In this document: positions 31,217-39,929 of the stretch, in pieces
Layout of the letters: every line of letters starts with the position of its first letter
Position numbering within the stretch: position 1 is the stretch's first letter
NCBI GenBank assembly: GCA_964565715.1
Contig: CAZMGG010000015.1
Location: 1 to 62,297, forward strand
Length of the DNA: 62,297 nucleotides
Source: CAZMGG01 sp964565715
GTDB taxonomy: Bacteria > Planctomycetota > UBA1135 > UBA2386
Direction: 5' to 3'
Translations under genes and position numbers: made by a program
The notes under the pieces: generated by a model
Told to the model about the DNA's origin: nothing
The model's input: the letters and a program-made list of their open reading frames with translations, nothing else
The model's database searches: none

Positions 31217-32596
31217 ATGTCCTACCCGCAGGTCGTCCGCGTCTACTGCACCTACCAGGACCCCGATTACGAGTCGCCCTGGCAGCGCCTGTCGCCGCGG
31301 GCCAGCACCGGCTCGGGCGTCATCATCGGCCGCAACGAGATCCTGACCGGCGCCCACGTGGTGGCCAACGCCACGTTCGTGCAGGTGCAGAAGGTCTCCG
31401 ACCCGGACAAGGTGGTGGCCCGCATCGTCGCCATCTCCCACGACAGCGACCTGGCGCTGCTGCGGGTCGAGGACGCGCGCTTCACCCGCGGCGTCGAGCC
31501 CGCCCGCATCGGCGGGCTGCCGGGCCTGCGCGACGAGGTGCAGGTGGTGGGCTATCCGGTGGGCGGCGAGGAGGTGTCGGTCACCGAGGGCGTCGTCTCG
31601 CGCATCGAGGTGCAGCGCTACGAGCACAGCCAGCGCTACCTGCTGGCGGTGACCGTCGACGCGGCGATCAACGAGGGCAACAGCGGCGGGCCGGTGTTCC
31701 GTCGCGGCCGGGTGTGCGGCATCGCCTTCCAGGCGCTCACCGGCGCCGACAACATCGGCGAGATGGTGCCCGCGCCGATCATCCAGCGCTTCCTGCTGGG
31801 GGTGCGGGAGGGGCGGCTGCCGGGCGTGCCGGGGCTCGGGTTGTCGGGCCAGAACCTGGAGAACCCGTGGCTGCGCGAGTGGCTCGGCATGAAGCCCCGG
31901 GAGAGCGGCATCCTGGTCACCGCCGTGCAGTACGGCTCGACCGCTTCGGGTTCGCTGGAGAAGGGCGACGTGCTGCTGGAGCTGGATGGCCTGCCGATCG
32001 CCAACAACGGCACGGTCCGCTACCGCGGCCGCTTCCGCTGCCAGTACGACGTGGTGGTGGGGGAGCACTTCGTCGGCGACGTGATCCGGGCGCGGATCCT
32101 GCGCGGCGGGCGCCGGCTGCGGCCGACCATGACCATGCAGGAGATGACGGCGCTGGTGGAGCGCTACGAGTACGACCGCGAGCCGACCTGGTTCCTCTAC
32201 GGCGGGCTGGTGTTCCAGAAGCTCACCGCCGAGTACCTGCGCATCTGGGGCGAGCACTGGTGGGACAAGGCGCCGAAGGAACTGCTGTATCTCTACCAGC
32301 AGGGCGAGCGCACCGAGGCGCGGCAGGAGGTGATCGTCGTGGCCCAGGTGCTGGCCGACGACGTCAACGTCGGCTACGAGCACCTCTTCCACGACACCGT
32401 CGTCGAGCTGAACGGGCGCATGCCCCGCGACATGCGGGACTTCGTGCAGCGGATCGACGCGGCGCGGGCCGAGGTGGTGATCAAGACCAGCAGCGGCGCC
32501 ACGGTGCTGCTGGACAGCAAGGCGGTGCGGGCGGCGAAGGAACGCATCCAGGGCAAGTACCACGTGCCGGCGGACCGTTCGCCGGATCTGGCGTAG
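31217..32596 (+). CDS. Deg/HtrA-type serine protease with PDZ domains, no signal peptide
   Basis: A 459-residue trypsin-fold protease. Catalytic triad: His47 in 'LTGAHVVA', Asp78 in 'HDSDLALLR' and Ser156 in 'NEGNSGGPV'. A PDZ domain follows (about 235-330; 'GILVTAVQYGSTASGSLEKG'), then a second PDZ-like region with 'PTWFLYGGLVFQKLTAEYL' and 'NVGYEHLFHDTVVELNG', the layout of the plant-type Deg9-like group. The ATG at 31217 gives no signal peptide or anchor, so it should act in the cytoplasm, unlike most HtrA proteins. It is divergent from the cyanophycinase gene. Confidence 0.88.
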   Translation: MSYPQVVRVYCTYQDPDYESPWQRLSPRASTGSGVIIGRNEILTGAHVVANATFVQVQKVSDPDKVVARIVAISHDSDLALLRVEDARFTRGVEPARIGGLPGLRDEVQVVGYPVGGEEVSVTEGVVSRIEVQRYEHSQRYLLAVTVDAAINEGNSGGPVFRRGRVCGIAFQALTGADNIGEMVPAPIIQRFLLGVREGRLPGVPGLGLSGQNLENPWLREWLGMKPRESGILVTAVQYGSTASGSLEKGDVLLELDGLPIANNGTVRYRGRFRCQYDVVVGEHFVGDVIRARILRGGRRLRPTMTMQEMTALVERYEYDREPTWFLYGGLVFQKLTAEYLRIWGEHWWDKAPKELLYLYQQGERTEARQEVIVVAQVLADDVNVGYEHLFHDTVVELNGRMPRDMRDFVQRIDAARAEVVIKTSSGATVLLDSKAVRAAKERIQGKYHVPADRSPDLA

Positions 32597-32692
32597 GCGC
32601 ACGGCCATCGCTGATGCCGTCGGCCGCAAGAGTCGCTGCGACGTGGCCGGCCGATGACGCCGGATGTTCGCGCGCCCGGCACCTGGCGGGGG

Positions 32693-32720
32693 TTGGTGGT
32701 GGCCGTGGGCTGGGTATCCT
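32693..32720 (+). promoter_or_regulatory. Candidate promoter for the DNRLRE-type gene pair
   Basis: TTGGTG (32693-32698), 16-base spacer and TATCCT (32715-32720), 25 bases before the ATG at 32746. Confidence 0.4.
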
Positions 32721-32745
32721 TCGACGCCCCCTGCCGCGCATCCGC

Positions 32746-33804
32746 ATGATCCGAATCACCGCCCTGTGCGGCGCCATGGCGCTGGCCATGGCCGCCGCTC
32801 CCGCCCAGACCACCGTCGCCCTGCCCGCGGTCCGCGACAACACGCTGTTCGAGGATGCCACCGGCAGCCTGAGCAACGCACGCGGCCAGTACCTGTTCGC
32901 CGGCCTCACCGCGCAGCCCCTGAAGCGGCGCGCGCTGCTGCGGTTCGACATCGCCGGCTCGCTGCCGGCGGGCGCCGTGGTGGTCGATGCGTCCCTGCAC
33001 CTGAACGTCTCCCGGGCCCTGGTGAGCGCGCCGCTGGCGATCTCCGCGCATCGGGTGCTGGCCGACTGGGGTGAGGGCAGTTCCCAGGCGATCGGGCAGG
33101 AGGGCTCCGGCGCGCCGGCGACGCCGGGCGACGCCACCTGGCTGGACCGCTTCCAGGGCAGCTCCCTGTGGCAGCAGGCCGGCGGCGACTTCGCTGCCGG
33201 CGCCAGCGCCGTCAGCCCGACCCCTGGCTTCGGCCCGGCGGTGTGGCGCGGCCCGGGCCTGCTCGCCGACGTGGCGTTCTTCCAGCAGCAGCCGGCCCAG
33301 AACTTCGGCTGGCTGCTGAAGGGCGACGAGGTGATGGGCGGCGACGTGCGCCGCTTCGACAGCCGCGAGAACCAGGTCGTCGGCAACCGGCCCGCCCTGC
33401 GCATCACCTACCTGCTGCCGGGCCAGTTCCTGGCGATCGGCCAGGGCTGCCCGTCCAGCACCAACCAGCAGATGAGCCTGTCGCTGGTGGGCTCGCCGGT
33501 CGGCGGCGGCTCCTTCGCCCTGGTCCACGGCAATGGTCCCCCGGGCTCGCTCGCCGGCAACCTGGTCGGTTTCGGCACCGCCGCTTCGCCGCTGCCGGTC
33601 TATCCGGGCTGCGACGCGTACCTCAACCTGCCGGCGGTGACCCTCAACCTGCTGCTGCTCGATCCATCGGGTGGCTCGGTGACGCCGCAGGCGGTGCCGA
33701 ACGGCTTCCGCGGGCTGGACCTCGGCTATCAGGGCTTCGCCCTCGATCTGGCGCTGCCGGCGGGCTTCGTGCTCAGCAACGCCGTGCGGGTGGTGATCGG
33801 ATGA
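32746..33804 (+). CDS. Secreted DNRLRE-type protein, first of tandem pair
   Basis: A 352-residue exported protein with signal peptide ('LCGAMALAMAAAPAQ'). Residues 22-235 match the DNRLRE type ('RDNTLFEDATGSLSNARGQ', 'HRVLADWGEGSSQA', 'GDVRRFDSREN'), a beta-sandwich found in extracellular proteins and related to CBM96-like modules. The remainder is the shared C-terminal module, ending 'GFVLSNAVRVVIG'. Length is identical to the following gene (352), and sequence is clearly paralogous. The stop overlaps the next ATG. Likely surface or secreted; ligand unknown. Confidence 0.78.
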   Translation: MIRITALCGAMALAMAAAPAQTTVALPAVRDNTLFEDATGSLSNARGQYLFAGLTAQPLKRRALLRFDIAGSLPAGAVVVDASLHLNVSRALVSAPLAISAHRVLADWGEGSSQAIGQEGSGAPATPGDATWLDRFQGSSLWQQAGGDFAAGASAVSPTPGFGPAVWRGPGLLADVAFFQQQPAQNFGWLLKGDEVMGGDVRRFDSRENQVVGNRPALRITYLLPGQFLAIGQGCPSSTNQQMSLSLVGSPVGGGSFALVHGNGPPGSLAGNLVGFGTAASPLPVYPGCDAYLNLPAVTLNLLLLDPSGGSVTPQAVPNGFRGLDLGYQGFALDLALPAGFVLSNAVRVVIG

Positions 33805-34859
33805 GGTTGCTCGCCCCGTTCCTGGCCGTCCTCTCCTTCGCCCTGGTGCTGCCCGCCCAGACCAGCACCGTCACGCTGACCGCCGATCGCGACAACACGC
33901 TGTTCGAAGATCCGAACGGGGCGCTGAGCAACGGTGCCGGGATCTACCTGTTCGGCGGCACCAGCGGCCAGCCGACCATCCGGCGCGTCGTGCTGCGCTT
34001 CCCGTTGTCAGCGATCCCCACCGGTTCCCGGATCGTCTCGGCGAGCCTGCAGCTCAACGTCTCACGCAGCATCGCCTTCAACGTGCGCGACATGTCGGCG
34101 CATCGCCTGCTGGCGGACTGGGGCGAGGGCACCAGCAACGCGCCGGCCGAGGAGGGGACCGGCGCACCGTCGACCACCAACGACGCCACCTGGCTGCATC
34201 GCAACTACCCGTCGGTGTCCTGGACCAGCCCCGGCGGCGACTTCGCCGTGCTGCCGTCCAGCACCTCGCCGACGCCGAGCAGCGGGACGGCGATCTGGCC
34301 CTCGACGCCGCTGCTGGTGGCCGATGTGCAGCACTTCCTCGACCAGCCGGCCGGCAACTTCGGCTGGCTCCTGAAGATGGACAACGAGATCCCGGTGGGC
34401 GAGGTGCGTCGCTTCGACAGCCGCCAGCATTCCACCGCATCTCGCCGGCCGAAGCTGACCGTGACGTACCTGCCGCCGGGCGCGGTGATGAGCGTCGGCA
34501 CGGGCTGCGTGGGCGGCTCTGGGACCCTGAGCCTGACGGCGCCGCAGCCGCCTGGCCCGGGATTCACCCTGGCGATCGGTTCCGGCCAGCCCGGGACCCT
34601 GGCGGGCAACGTGCTCAGCGTCGGGCTCGCGCCCGCACCGGTGCCGATCTACGCCGGCTGCTCGCTCTATCTGGACCAGGCGCTCGGCCTCGTCACCTAC
34701 GACGTGCTGTTCCTGTCGGGCAGTGGCACCGGCAGCACCCAGTGGCCGTTCCCGACCGGCTACCGCGGCACCGAGGTGGCGTTCCAGTCGTTCGCGCTGG
34801 ACCTCGGCGTGCCGGCGGGCTTCGTGCTCAGCAACGCGCTGCGCGCCGTCGCGCCGTAG
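33801..34859 (+). CDS. Secreted DNRLRE-type protein, second of tandem pair
   Basis: A 352-residue paralogue of the preceding protein, translated from an ATG inside the ATGA overlap. Signal peptide 'FLAVLSFALVLPAQ'; DNRLRE-type domain ('RDNTLFEDPNGALSNGAG', 'HRLLADWGEGTSNA', 'GEVRRFDSRQH') and the shared C-terminal module starting 'SVGTGCVGGSGTLSL' and ending 'GFVLSNALRAVAP'. The loops between the conserved blocks differ strongly, which suggests different ligands. It ends 5 bases from the convergent FG-GAP gene. Confidence 0.78.
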   Translation: MRLLAPFLAVLSFALVLPAQTSTVTLTADRDNTLFEDPNGALSNGAGIYLFGGTSGQPTIRRVVLRFPLSAIPTGSRIVSASLQLNVSRSIAFNVRDMSAHRLLADWGEGTSNAPAEEGTGAPSTTNDATWLHRNYPSVSWTSPGGDFAVLPSSTSPTPSSGTAIWPSTPLLVADVQHFLDQPAGNFGWLLKMDNEIPVGEVRRFDSRQHSTASRRPKLTVTYLPPGAVMSVGTGCVGGSGTLSLTAPQPPGPGFTLAIGSGQPGTLAGNVLSVGLAPAPVPIYAGCSLYLDQALGLVTYDVLFLSGSGTGSTQWPFPTGYRGTEVAFQSFALDLGVPAGFVLSNALRAVAP

Positions 34860-34864
34860 CGGCC

Positions 34865-36406
34865 TCAGAAGCCGACGCGGGCGGAGAGGCCGTTGCTGAG
34901 GTCCATTCCCAGCGGCCCCGCGGTGGGCGAGTAGAAGGCCTGCAGCGCCACTTCCAGGCCGGCGAGCTGCGGCGCGTTCGGCACGGGCATGCTCACCGAC
35001 CACTGCGGCAGCGGGCTCGCGTGCAGGATCGCCCAGCTGCCGACGTCGAAGAACGCCGTGCAGGTGCTGGCGCCGAGGTAGCGCGGCAGGGGCGGCCGGG
35101 CGCTGAACGCCAGCACGCCGTTGCTGCCACTGGGGCCGTCGCGCAGCACGATGCTGACCGACTGGGCCAGCACCGGGCGCGTCGCGCCCAGCTCGGGCAG
35201 GAACGGCCCGCCGCCGCAGGCGCCGCCGAGCCGGGTCACCTCGGCCAGCACCCTGCCCGAGATCACCGCCAGCCCGCCAGCAGGCACCGCGCTGGCGCAG
35301 CCCGCCGCCAGGTCGCCGAAGCCGTCGCCGTCGAGGTCGCCGAGCGCCGCCACCGAGGCGCCGAGGCCGCCGAAGCCGTTCCAGCCCGGCAGGATCCAGA
35401 GCGGCTGGCCGGTGCGACCCGAGCACGCCCACACCTCGCCGAACGGCGCGCCGTTGCTGCTGCCGATGCCCAGGTCGACGATGCCGTCGCCATCGAGGTC
35501 GCCGAGCGCGCAGGCGCCGTGGCCGAACTGGCCGGCATGGGTGGCCGGCGTCTGGATCGACAGCCGCAGCGCGCCGGTCAACGCATCGTGGACATCGACG
35601 CTGCCGGTACTGCCCTGCGGGGTCGGCGCGCCGAAGCGCGCCAGCACCACTTCGCCGCGGCCATCGCCGTCCAGGTCGATGCCTTCCAGTTGTCGGCAGT
35701 CGGCGTTGAGGGCCGGCACGATGGTGCGCAGCGTGGCGGCCGGCGCGGTGCGCAGGACGTAGGCCTGCCGGGAGGTGCCCATCACCAGGTCCTGACGGCC
35801 GTCGCCGGACAGGTCGCCCAGCGACCGCACCGTGCCGACGAAGTCGTTGTTGATCAGACCGCTGATCTGTCCGAGCAGCGCGCCGGTGCTGCCGCTCAGG
35901 AATTGCACGAGGCTGGTGCCCGAGTTGTAGACCGCCACCGCCACGTCCGCCCGGCCGTCGCCGTTCCAGTCGCCCAGCGGGCACACGCTGGTGTAGTTGC
36001 CGACGTTGGGCGGCCGTTGCCACAGCGGCAGGCCGGTCGCGCCGGAGAAGGCCTGCACGCTGGTGTAGGTGAGCACCACGAGGTCGTCGCGGCCATCGCC
36101 GTTGCCGTCGCCGAAGCCCACCGCGTCCAGCGGATTGCCCGCGCTGTACTGCAGCAGCCCGCCGAAGGTGTGCAGGACATTGCCGGTGCGCCCGGACCAC
36201 ACGGTCACCGCCGAGATCAAGGGCTGCCCGTCCATGGCCGGCTGCGGCGCGGCGATGTCCTGCACGCCGTCGCCATCGAGGTCACCAGCCGGGCGCAGGC
36301 CGACACCCGTGCGGTTGCCCGCGGGTCCGAGGTGCTGTTGCAGCACGCGCTGCGCCACCGCGGGTGTGGCGAGGGCGACGAGCATGACGAGGGGGACGAG
36401 GCGCAT
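34865..36406 (-). CDS. Secreted FG-GAP repeat beta-propeller protein
   Basis: A 513-residue exported protein; ATG at 36406 with ggag about 8 bases upstream (a GTG directly before it is possible). Signal peptide 'LVPLVMLVALATPAVA'. Six or seven FG-GAP blades carry calcium-binding loops such as 'GDLDGDGVQDIAA', 'GDGNGDGRDDLVV', 'GDWNGDGRADVAV' and 'GDLDGDGFGDLAAG', typical of integrin-alpha-like propellers. The C-terminal 120 residues are the shared module, ending 'MDLSNGLSARVGF'. Probably an extracellular adhesion or binding protein dependent on calcium. Confidence 0.85.
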   Translation of the reverse strand: MRLVPLVMLVALATPAVAQRVLQQHLGPAGNRTGVGLRPAGDLDGDGVQDIAAPQPAMDGQPLISAVTVWSGRTGNVLHTFGGLLQYSAGNPLDAVGFGDGNGDGRDDLVVLTYTSVQAFSGATGLPLWQRPPNVGNYTSVCPLGDWNGDGRADVAVAVYNSGTSLVQFLSGSTGALLGQISGLINNDFVGTVRSLGDLSGDGRQDLVMGTSRQAYVLRTAPAATLRTIVPALNADCRQLEGIDLDGDGRGEVVLARFGAPTPQGSTGSVDVHDALTGALRLSIQTPATHAGQFGHGACALGDLDGDGIVDLGIGSSNGAPFGEVWACSGRTGQPLWILPGWNGFGGLGASVAALGDLDGDGFGDLAAGCASAVPAGGLAVISGRVLAEVTRLGGACGGGPFLPELGATRPVLAQSVSIVLRDGPSGSNGVLAFSARPPLPRYLGASTCTAFFDVGSWAILHASPLPQWSVSMPVPNAPQLAGLEVALQAFYSPTAGPLGMDLSNGLSARVGF

Positions 36407-36494
36407 CACAGCTTCTCCGGGGCGGAAGGCGAAGATCGGAGCACCGCCCGGCCTGGCCGTCCATCCCCCGCAGGGCCCGCCCGCCCGCGCCGGG

Positions 36495-37016
36495 TCAGCG
36501 CCGCCGCACGAAGGTGCCCTTGTCCTTGTCCTTCACCACGCCCGGGAAGCGCAGCACGTGGTTGTGCATCGCCACGTAGACGCCCGGCGCCAGCACCTGC
36601 ACCGCCAGCAGGGCCTCGGTCAGGTTCTGCAGCGCATCGGTGTTGCGCATGACGTAGGGCCGCATGGCGCCGGTCAGCACCACCGGCACCCGCGGCGTGC
36701 CGAGTTCCTCGACGATCTTCTCGCCGGAGTTGGCCAGCCGGTCGGTGCCGTGCACCACCACGACGCCGTCGTGGGCCGCCGCCATCGAGCCCACCGTGCT
36801 GGCGATCAGGGCGTGGTCGGCCGCTGTCATCTCCAGGCTGTCCTTGTTCATCAGCGGCACCCGCACGATCTCGACCCCGGCGAGCTGCAGCGACGCCAGC
36901 ATCACGTCCAGCACGCTGACCCGGTTGTCGAGGACGCCCTTCAGCTCGTCGTAGGTCTTCTCGATGGTGCCGCCCGTGGAGATCAGGGCGATGCGGCGGG
37001 GCTGGTCGTCGTTCAT
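36495..37016 (-). CDS. Short asparaginase-type protein (N-terminal domain only)
   Basis: A 173-residue protein covering just the N-terminal catalytic domain of L-asparaginase. 'LISTGGTIEKTY' carries the nucleophile Thr17 and nearby Tyr22; 'VVVHGTDRLANSG' holds the Thr-Asp pair and 'VVLTGAMRPY' the following strand. The usual C-terminal domain, about 150 residues, is absent and the protein ends in 'KDKDKGTFVRRR'. A stand-alone asparaginase domain is found in some bacteria. It may hydrolyse asparagine or another amide, or act with a partner; activity is uncertain. Minus strand, divergent from the aldo-keto reductase. Confidence 0.75.
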   Translation of the reverse strand: MNDDQPRRIALISTGGTIEKTYDELKGVLDNRVSVLDVMLASLQLAGVEIVRVPLMNKDSLEMTAADHALIASTVGSMAAAHDGVVVVHGTDRLANSGEKIVEELGTPRVPVVLTGAMRPYVMRNTDALQNLTEALLAVQVLAPGVYVAMHNHVLRFPGVVKDKDKGTFVRRR

Positions 37017-37040
37017 GCGCGGCGCTGCGAGGGGCGCCAG

Positions 37041-37078
37041 AGTCTACCGTGACGCCGCCCGGGGCCATCGGGTACAAG
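37041..37078. promoter_or_regulatory. Divergent -10-like elements (asparaginase / aldo-keto reductase)
   Basis: Minus strand TAGACT (37046-37041), 24 bases from the asparaginase ATG; plus strand TACAAG (37073-37078), 10 bases from the reductase ATG. Confidence 0.3.
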
Positions 37079-37088
37079 GTCGCCCCCG

Positions 37089-38039
37089 ATGCAGTACCGT
37101 CCGCTCGGCCGTTCCGGTCTCAAGGTCAGCGCCGTCAGCCTCGGCTCCTGGCTGACGTTCGGCACCGCCGTCGACCATTCGCGCGCCGTGGGCCTGGTCG
37201 CCGTCGCCTTCGACGAAGGCATCAACCTGTTCGACACCGCCGACGTCTACCACCGCGGCGAGGGCGAGAAGGTGCTGGGCGCTGGCATCGCCGAGCTGCC
37301 GCGCCACCACCTCGTGCTGGCCAGCAAGTGCTTCTTCCCGATGAGCGACTGCCCCAACGACCGGGGCCTGTCGCGCAAGCACATCTTCGAGTCGCTGCAC
37401 GGCAGCCTGCTCCGGCTGGGCACCGACTACCTGGACCTCTACCAGTGCCATCGCCACGACCCGGACGTGCCGATGGCCGAGACCGCGCGCGCCATGCACG
37501 ACCTGATCGTGCAGGGCAAGGTGCTCTACTGGGGGGTGAGCCAGTGGCCCGCCGCCGAGATCGAGGCGGTCACCGCGCTGTGCGGCGAGGCCGGCTGGCA
37601 CCCGCCGATCAGCAACCAGCCGCTCTACAACCTGTTCGAACGCGGCATCGAGCAGGACGTGCTGCCCGCCAGCCGGCGCTGCGGGCTCGGCCAGATCGTC
37701 TACTCGCCGCTGGCCCAGGGCGTGCTGACCGGCAAGTACCGCAGCGCCGCCTCGCCGCCGCCGGACACCCGCCTCGCCGACCCGCGGCAGAACCAGTTCC
37801 TCTCGCGCTACGCGACCCCGGAACGGCTGGCCCAGGCGCAGGCCTTCGCCGCCCTGGCCCAGGACCACGGCCTCGAACCGGCGGCGCTGGCGCTGGCGTA
37901 CCTGCTGCGGCAGGACGGCGTCAGTTCGGTGATCGTCGGCGCCTCGCGGTCCGAGCAGATCACCGACAACTGCGACGCCGTCGACCTGCACGTCCCGGCC
38001 GACCTCGCCGCGGCCATCGAACGGATCTTCCCCGCCTGA
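37089..38039 (+). CDS. Aldo/keto reductase (Kv-beta-like group)
   Basis: A 316-residue TIM-barrel NADPH-dependent oxidoreductase. The catalytic tetrad is visible: Asp and Tyr in 'LFDTADVYHRGEGE', Lys in 'LASKCFFPMSD' and His in 'YQCHRHDPDVP'. 'VSSVIVGASRSEQITDN' binds the cofactor phosphate. The sequence is closest to the potassium-channel beta-subunit/YghZ-like group by 'YLDLYQCHRHDP' and 'YWGVSQWPAAEI'. The physiological carbonyl is unknown. A methyltransferase follows after 11 bases and a DnaJ-like gene after that, all co-directional and partly overlapping. Confidence 0.9.
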   Translation: MQYRPLGRSGLKVSAVSLGSWLTFGTAVDHSRAVGLVAVAFDEGINLFDTADVYHRGEGEKVLGAGIAELPRHHLVLASKCFFPMSDCPNDRGLSRKHIFESLHGSLLRLGTDYLDLYQCHRHDPDVPMAETARAMHDLIVQGKVLYWGVSQWPAAEIEAVTALCGEAGWHPPISNQPLYNLFERGIEQDVLPASRRCGLGQIVYSPLAQGVLTGKYRSAASPPPDTRLADPRQNQFLSRYATPERLAQAQAFAALAQDHGLEPAALALAYLLRQDGVSSVIVGASRSEQITDNCDAVDLHVPADLAAAIERIFPA

Positions 38040-38050
38040 AGCGCCTGCCC

Positions 38051-38830
38051 ATGCAAGTGAAAGCCCCCGACCGGACCGCGCTGGACCAGGTGTTCCGGCA
38101 GAAGTATGGCCCGCCCGAGTCCTGTGGCTGGGGCCCCCGGATGCGCTGGCGTGCCGATTACTTCAACCCCGACGACTGGTACGAGGCGCTGCTGGCGCGC
38201 TTGGTGGTGCCAGGCACCGCCTGGCTCGACGTCGGCAGCGGCCGCGAGCTGTTCCCGAGCAATCCGGCGCTGGCACGGCTGCTCGCCGCCCGCGCCGACC
38301 GGCTGGTCGGCGTCGATCCGGATCCGACCCTGCAGGAGAATCCCTACGTCCACGAGAAGGTGGCTATGGGCATGGCCGACTTCGACGGGGAGCGCGCCTT
38401 CGACCTGGTCACCCTGCGCATGGTCGCCGAGCACGTCGCCGACCCGGCGGCGCTGGTGCGCAGCGTCGACCGCGCGCTGCGGCCCGGCGGCCGCGCGGTG
38501 GTCTACACGGTGTGCGGCGCCTCGCCGATGCCGCTGCTGACGCGGCTGGCGCCGATGGGCCTGCGCCATCGGCTGAAGGCGTTCCTCTGGGGGACGCAGC
38601 CGAAGGACACGTTCCCGACCTGTTTCCGCATGAACGGCCGCACGCGGCTGCAGCTGCTGTTCTCGGCGGTCGGCATGCGCGAGGAGCTGTTCCTGCGCCT
38701 GGACGACTGCCGCACCACGGGCCGTTTCCGCGTGCTCAACCAGGTGGAGCTGGACCTGCGGGGATTGTGCCGGGGGTTCGGATTGCCCTATCCGGAGCAC
38801 TGCCTGCTGGGGGTCTATCAGAAGCCGTGA
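38051..38830 (+). CDS. SAM-dependent methyltransferase
   Basis: A 259-residue class I methyltransferase. 'AWLDVGSGRELFPSN' (about 57-71) is motif I, 'LVGVDPDPTLQEN' motif II and 'FDLVTLRMVAEHVADPAALV' the post-motif helix pair; 'LRPGGRAVVYT' is motif III. The C-terminal segment with 'FRMNGRTRLQLLFSAVGM' matches relatives acting on unknown small molecules or lipids. No membrane anchor. Its stop overlaps the GTG of the DnaJ-like gene. Confidence 0.78.
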   Translation: MQVKAPDRTALDQVFRQKYGPPESCGWGPRMRWRADYFNPDDWYEALLARLVVPGTAWLDVGSGRELFPSNPALARLLAARADRLVGVDPDPTLQENPYVHEKVAMGMADFDGERAFDLVTLRMVAEHVADPAALVRSVDRALRPGGRAVVYTVCGASPMPLLTRLAPMGLRHRLKAFLWGTQPKDTFPTCFRMNGRTRLQLLFSAVGMREELFLRLDDCRTTGRFRVLNQVELDLRGLCRGFGLPYPEHCLLGVYQKP

Positions 38831-39876
38831 AGTTCCAGGACTATTATCAGACGCTCGGCGTGTCGCGCACCGCCAGCCCGGACGAGATCAAGCGCGCCTA
38901 CCGCAAGCTCGCCCTCGAGCATCACCCGGATCGTCACCCGCCGGAACGGCGAGCCGCCGCCGAGGCGAAGTTCAAGGCGATCACCGAGGCCAACGAGGTG
39001 CTCTCGGACCCGGAGAAGCGCAAGCGCTACGACGCGCTGGGCGAACACTGGCGCGAGGGCCAGGACTTCCGGCCGCCGCCCGGCGGCGGCTTCCGGCAGA
39101 TGGACCCCGAGGAGTTCGCCCGCATGTTCGGCGGCGCCGGCGGCGGTGGCGGCGGCGGCTTCTCGGACTTCTTCGCCAGCATGTTCGGCGACCTGTTCCG
39201 CGAGCAGGCCCGCGGCGCCGGGCGGCCCGGCCAGGGCCAGCGGGCGCCGTTCGGCGGCCGCGGCCAGGACGTCGAGGCCGAACTGCCGCTGCCGGTGGGC
39301 GACGCGCTGCAGGGCGGCAAGCGGACCTTCCAGCTGCCGGCGGCGGTGGAGTGCGAGCAGTGCGACGGCAGCGGCCGCCTCGGCAACCACCTGTGCCCGG
39401 CCTGCGCCGGCCAGGGCCGCCTGCGCCGCGAGAAGACGGTGACCCTGACCATCAGCGACGACATCCGCGATGGCCAGGTGCTGCGCCTGCGCGGGCTCGG
39501 CGAGCCGGGCGGCCCCGGCGCCGCGCCCGGCGACCTGCTGCTGCGGGTGGCGCTGCGCGACGACGACGGCCATCGCGTGCGCGGCGACCACGTCGAGGCC
39601 GACGCGGCGGTGGCGCCGTGGGAGGCGGTGGCCGGCGGCCGGATCGACGTGGCGGTGCGCGGCCGCACCCTGTCGGTGAACGTTCCCGCCGGCAGCAGGG
39701 CCGGGCAGAAGCTGCGCCTGCGCGGCCAGGGGCTCAGCGACGGCCACGGCGGCCGCGGGGACCTGGTGCTGGTGCTGCGGCTGGTGCTGCCCGAGGAGCT
39801 GACCGAGGTCCAGCGGGGCGCGCTGCGGCGCGCGGGCGAAGGCGCCGGGCCGGTCCGCGGTGGCGTGCGGGTCTGA
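38827..39876 (+). CDS. DnaJ-like co-chaperone with a half zinc-finger region
   Basis: A 349-residue J-domain protein starting with GTG at 38827 (GTGA overlap). J domain 1-70 with 'EHHPDRH' (HPD), then a Gly/Phe-rich linker ('GGAGGGGGGGFSDFFASMF'), and a substrate-binding part with the beginning of a zinc domain. Only two CxxC units are present ('CEQCDGSG', 'CPACAGQG') rather than the four of classical DnaJ, so it is intermediate between types A and B. It stimulates Hsp70 ATPase through HPD. No dnaK is in the window. Confidence 0.87.
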   Translation: MKFQDYYQTLGVSRTASPDEIKRAYRKLALEHHPDRHPPERRAAAEAKFKAITEANEVLSDPEKRKRYDALGEHWREGQDFRPPPGGGFRQMDPEEFARMFGGAGGGGGGGFSDFFASMFGDLFREQARGAGRPGQGQRAPFGGRGQDVEAELPLPVGDALQGGKRTFQLPAAVECEQCDGSGRLGNHLCPACAGQGRLRREKTVTLTISDDIRDGQVLRLRGLGEPGGPGAAPGDLLLRVALRDDDGHRVRGDHVEADAAVAPWEAVAGGRIDVAVRGRTLSVNVPAGSRAGQKLRLRGQGLSDGHGGRGDLVLVLRLVLPEELTEVQRGALRRAGEGAGPVRGGVRV

Positions 39877-39929
39877 TCCGCGCGCGCGGCGCTAGCATGG
39901 GGCGCCCCTCCCAGCCTCCGGACCTGCCC

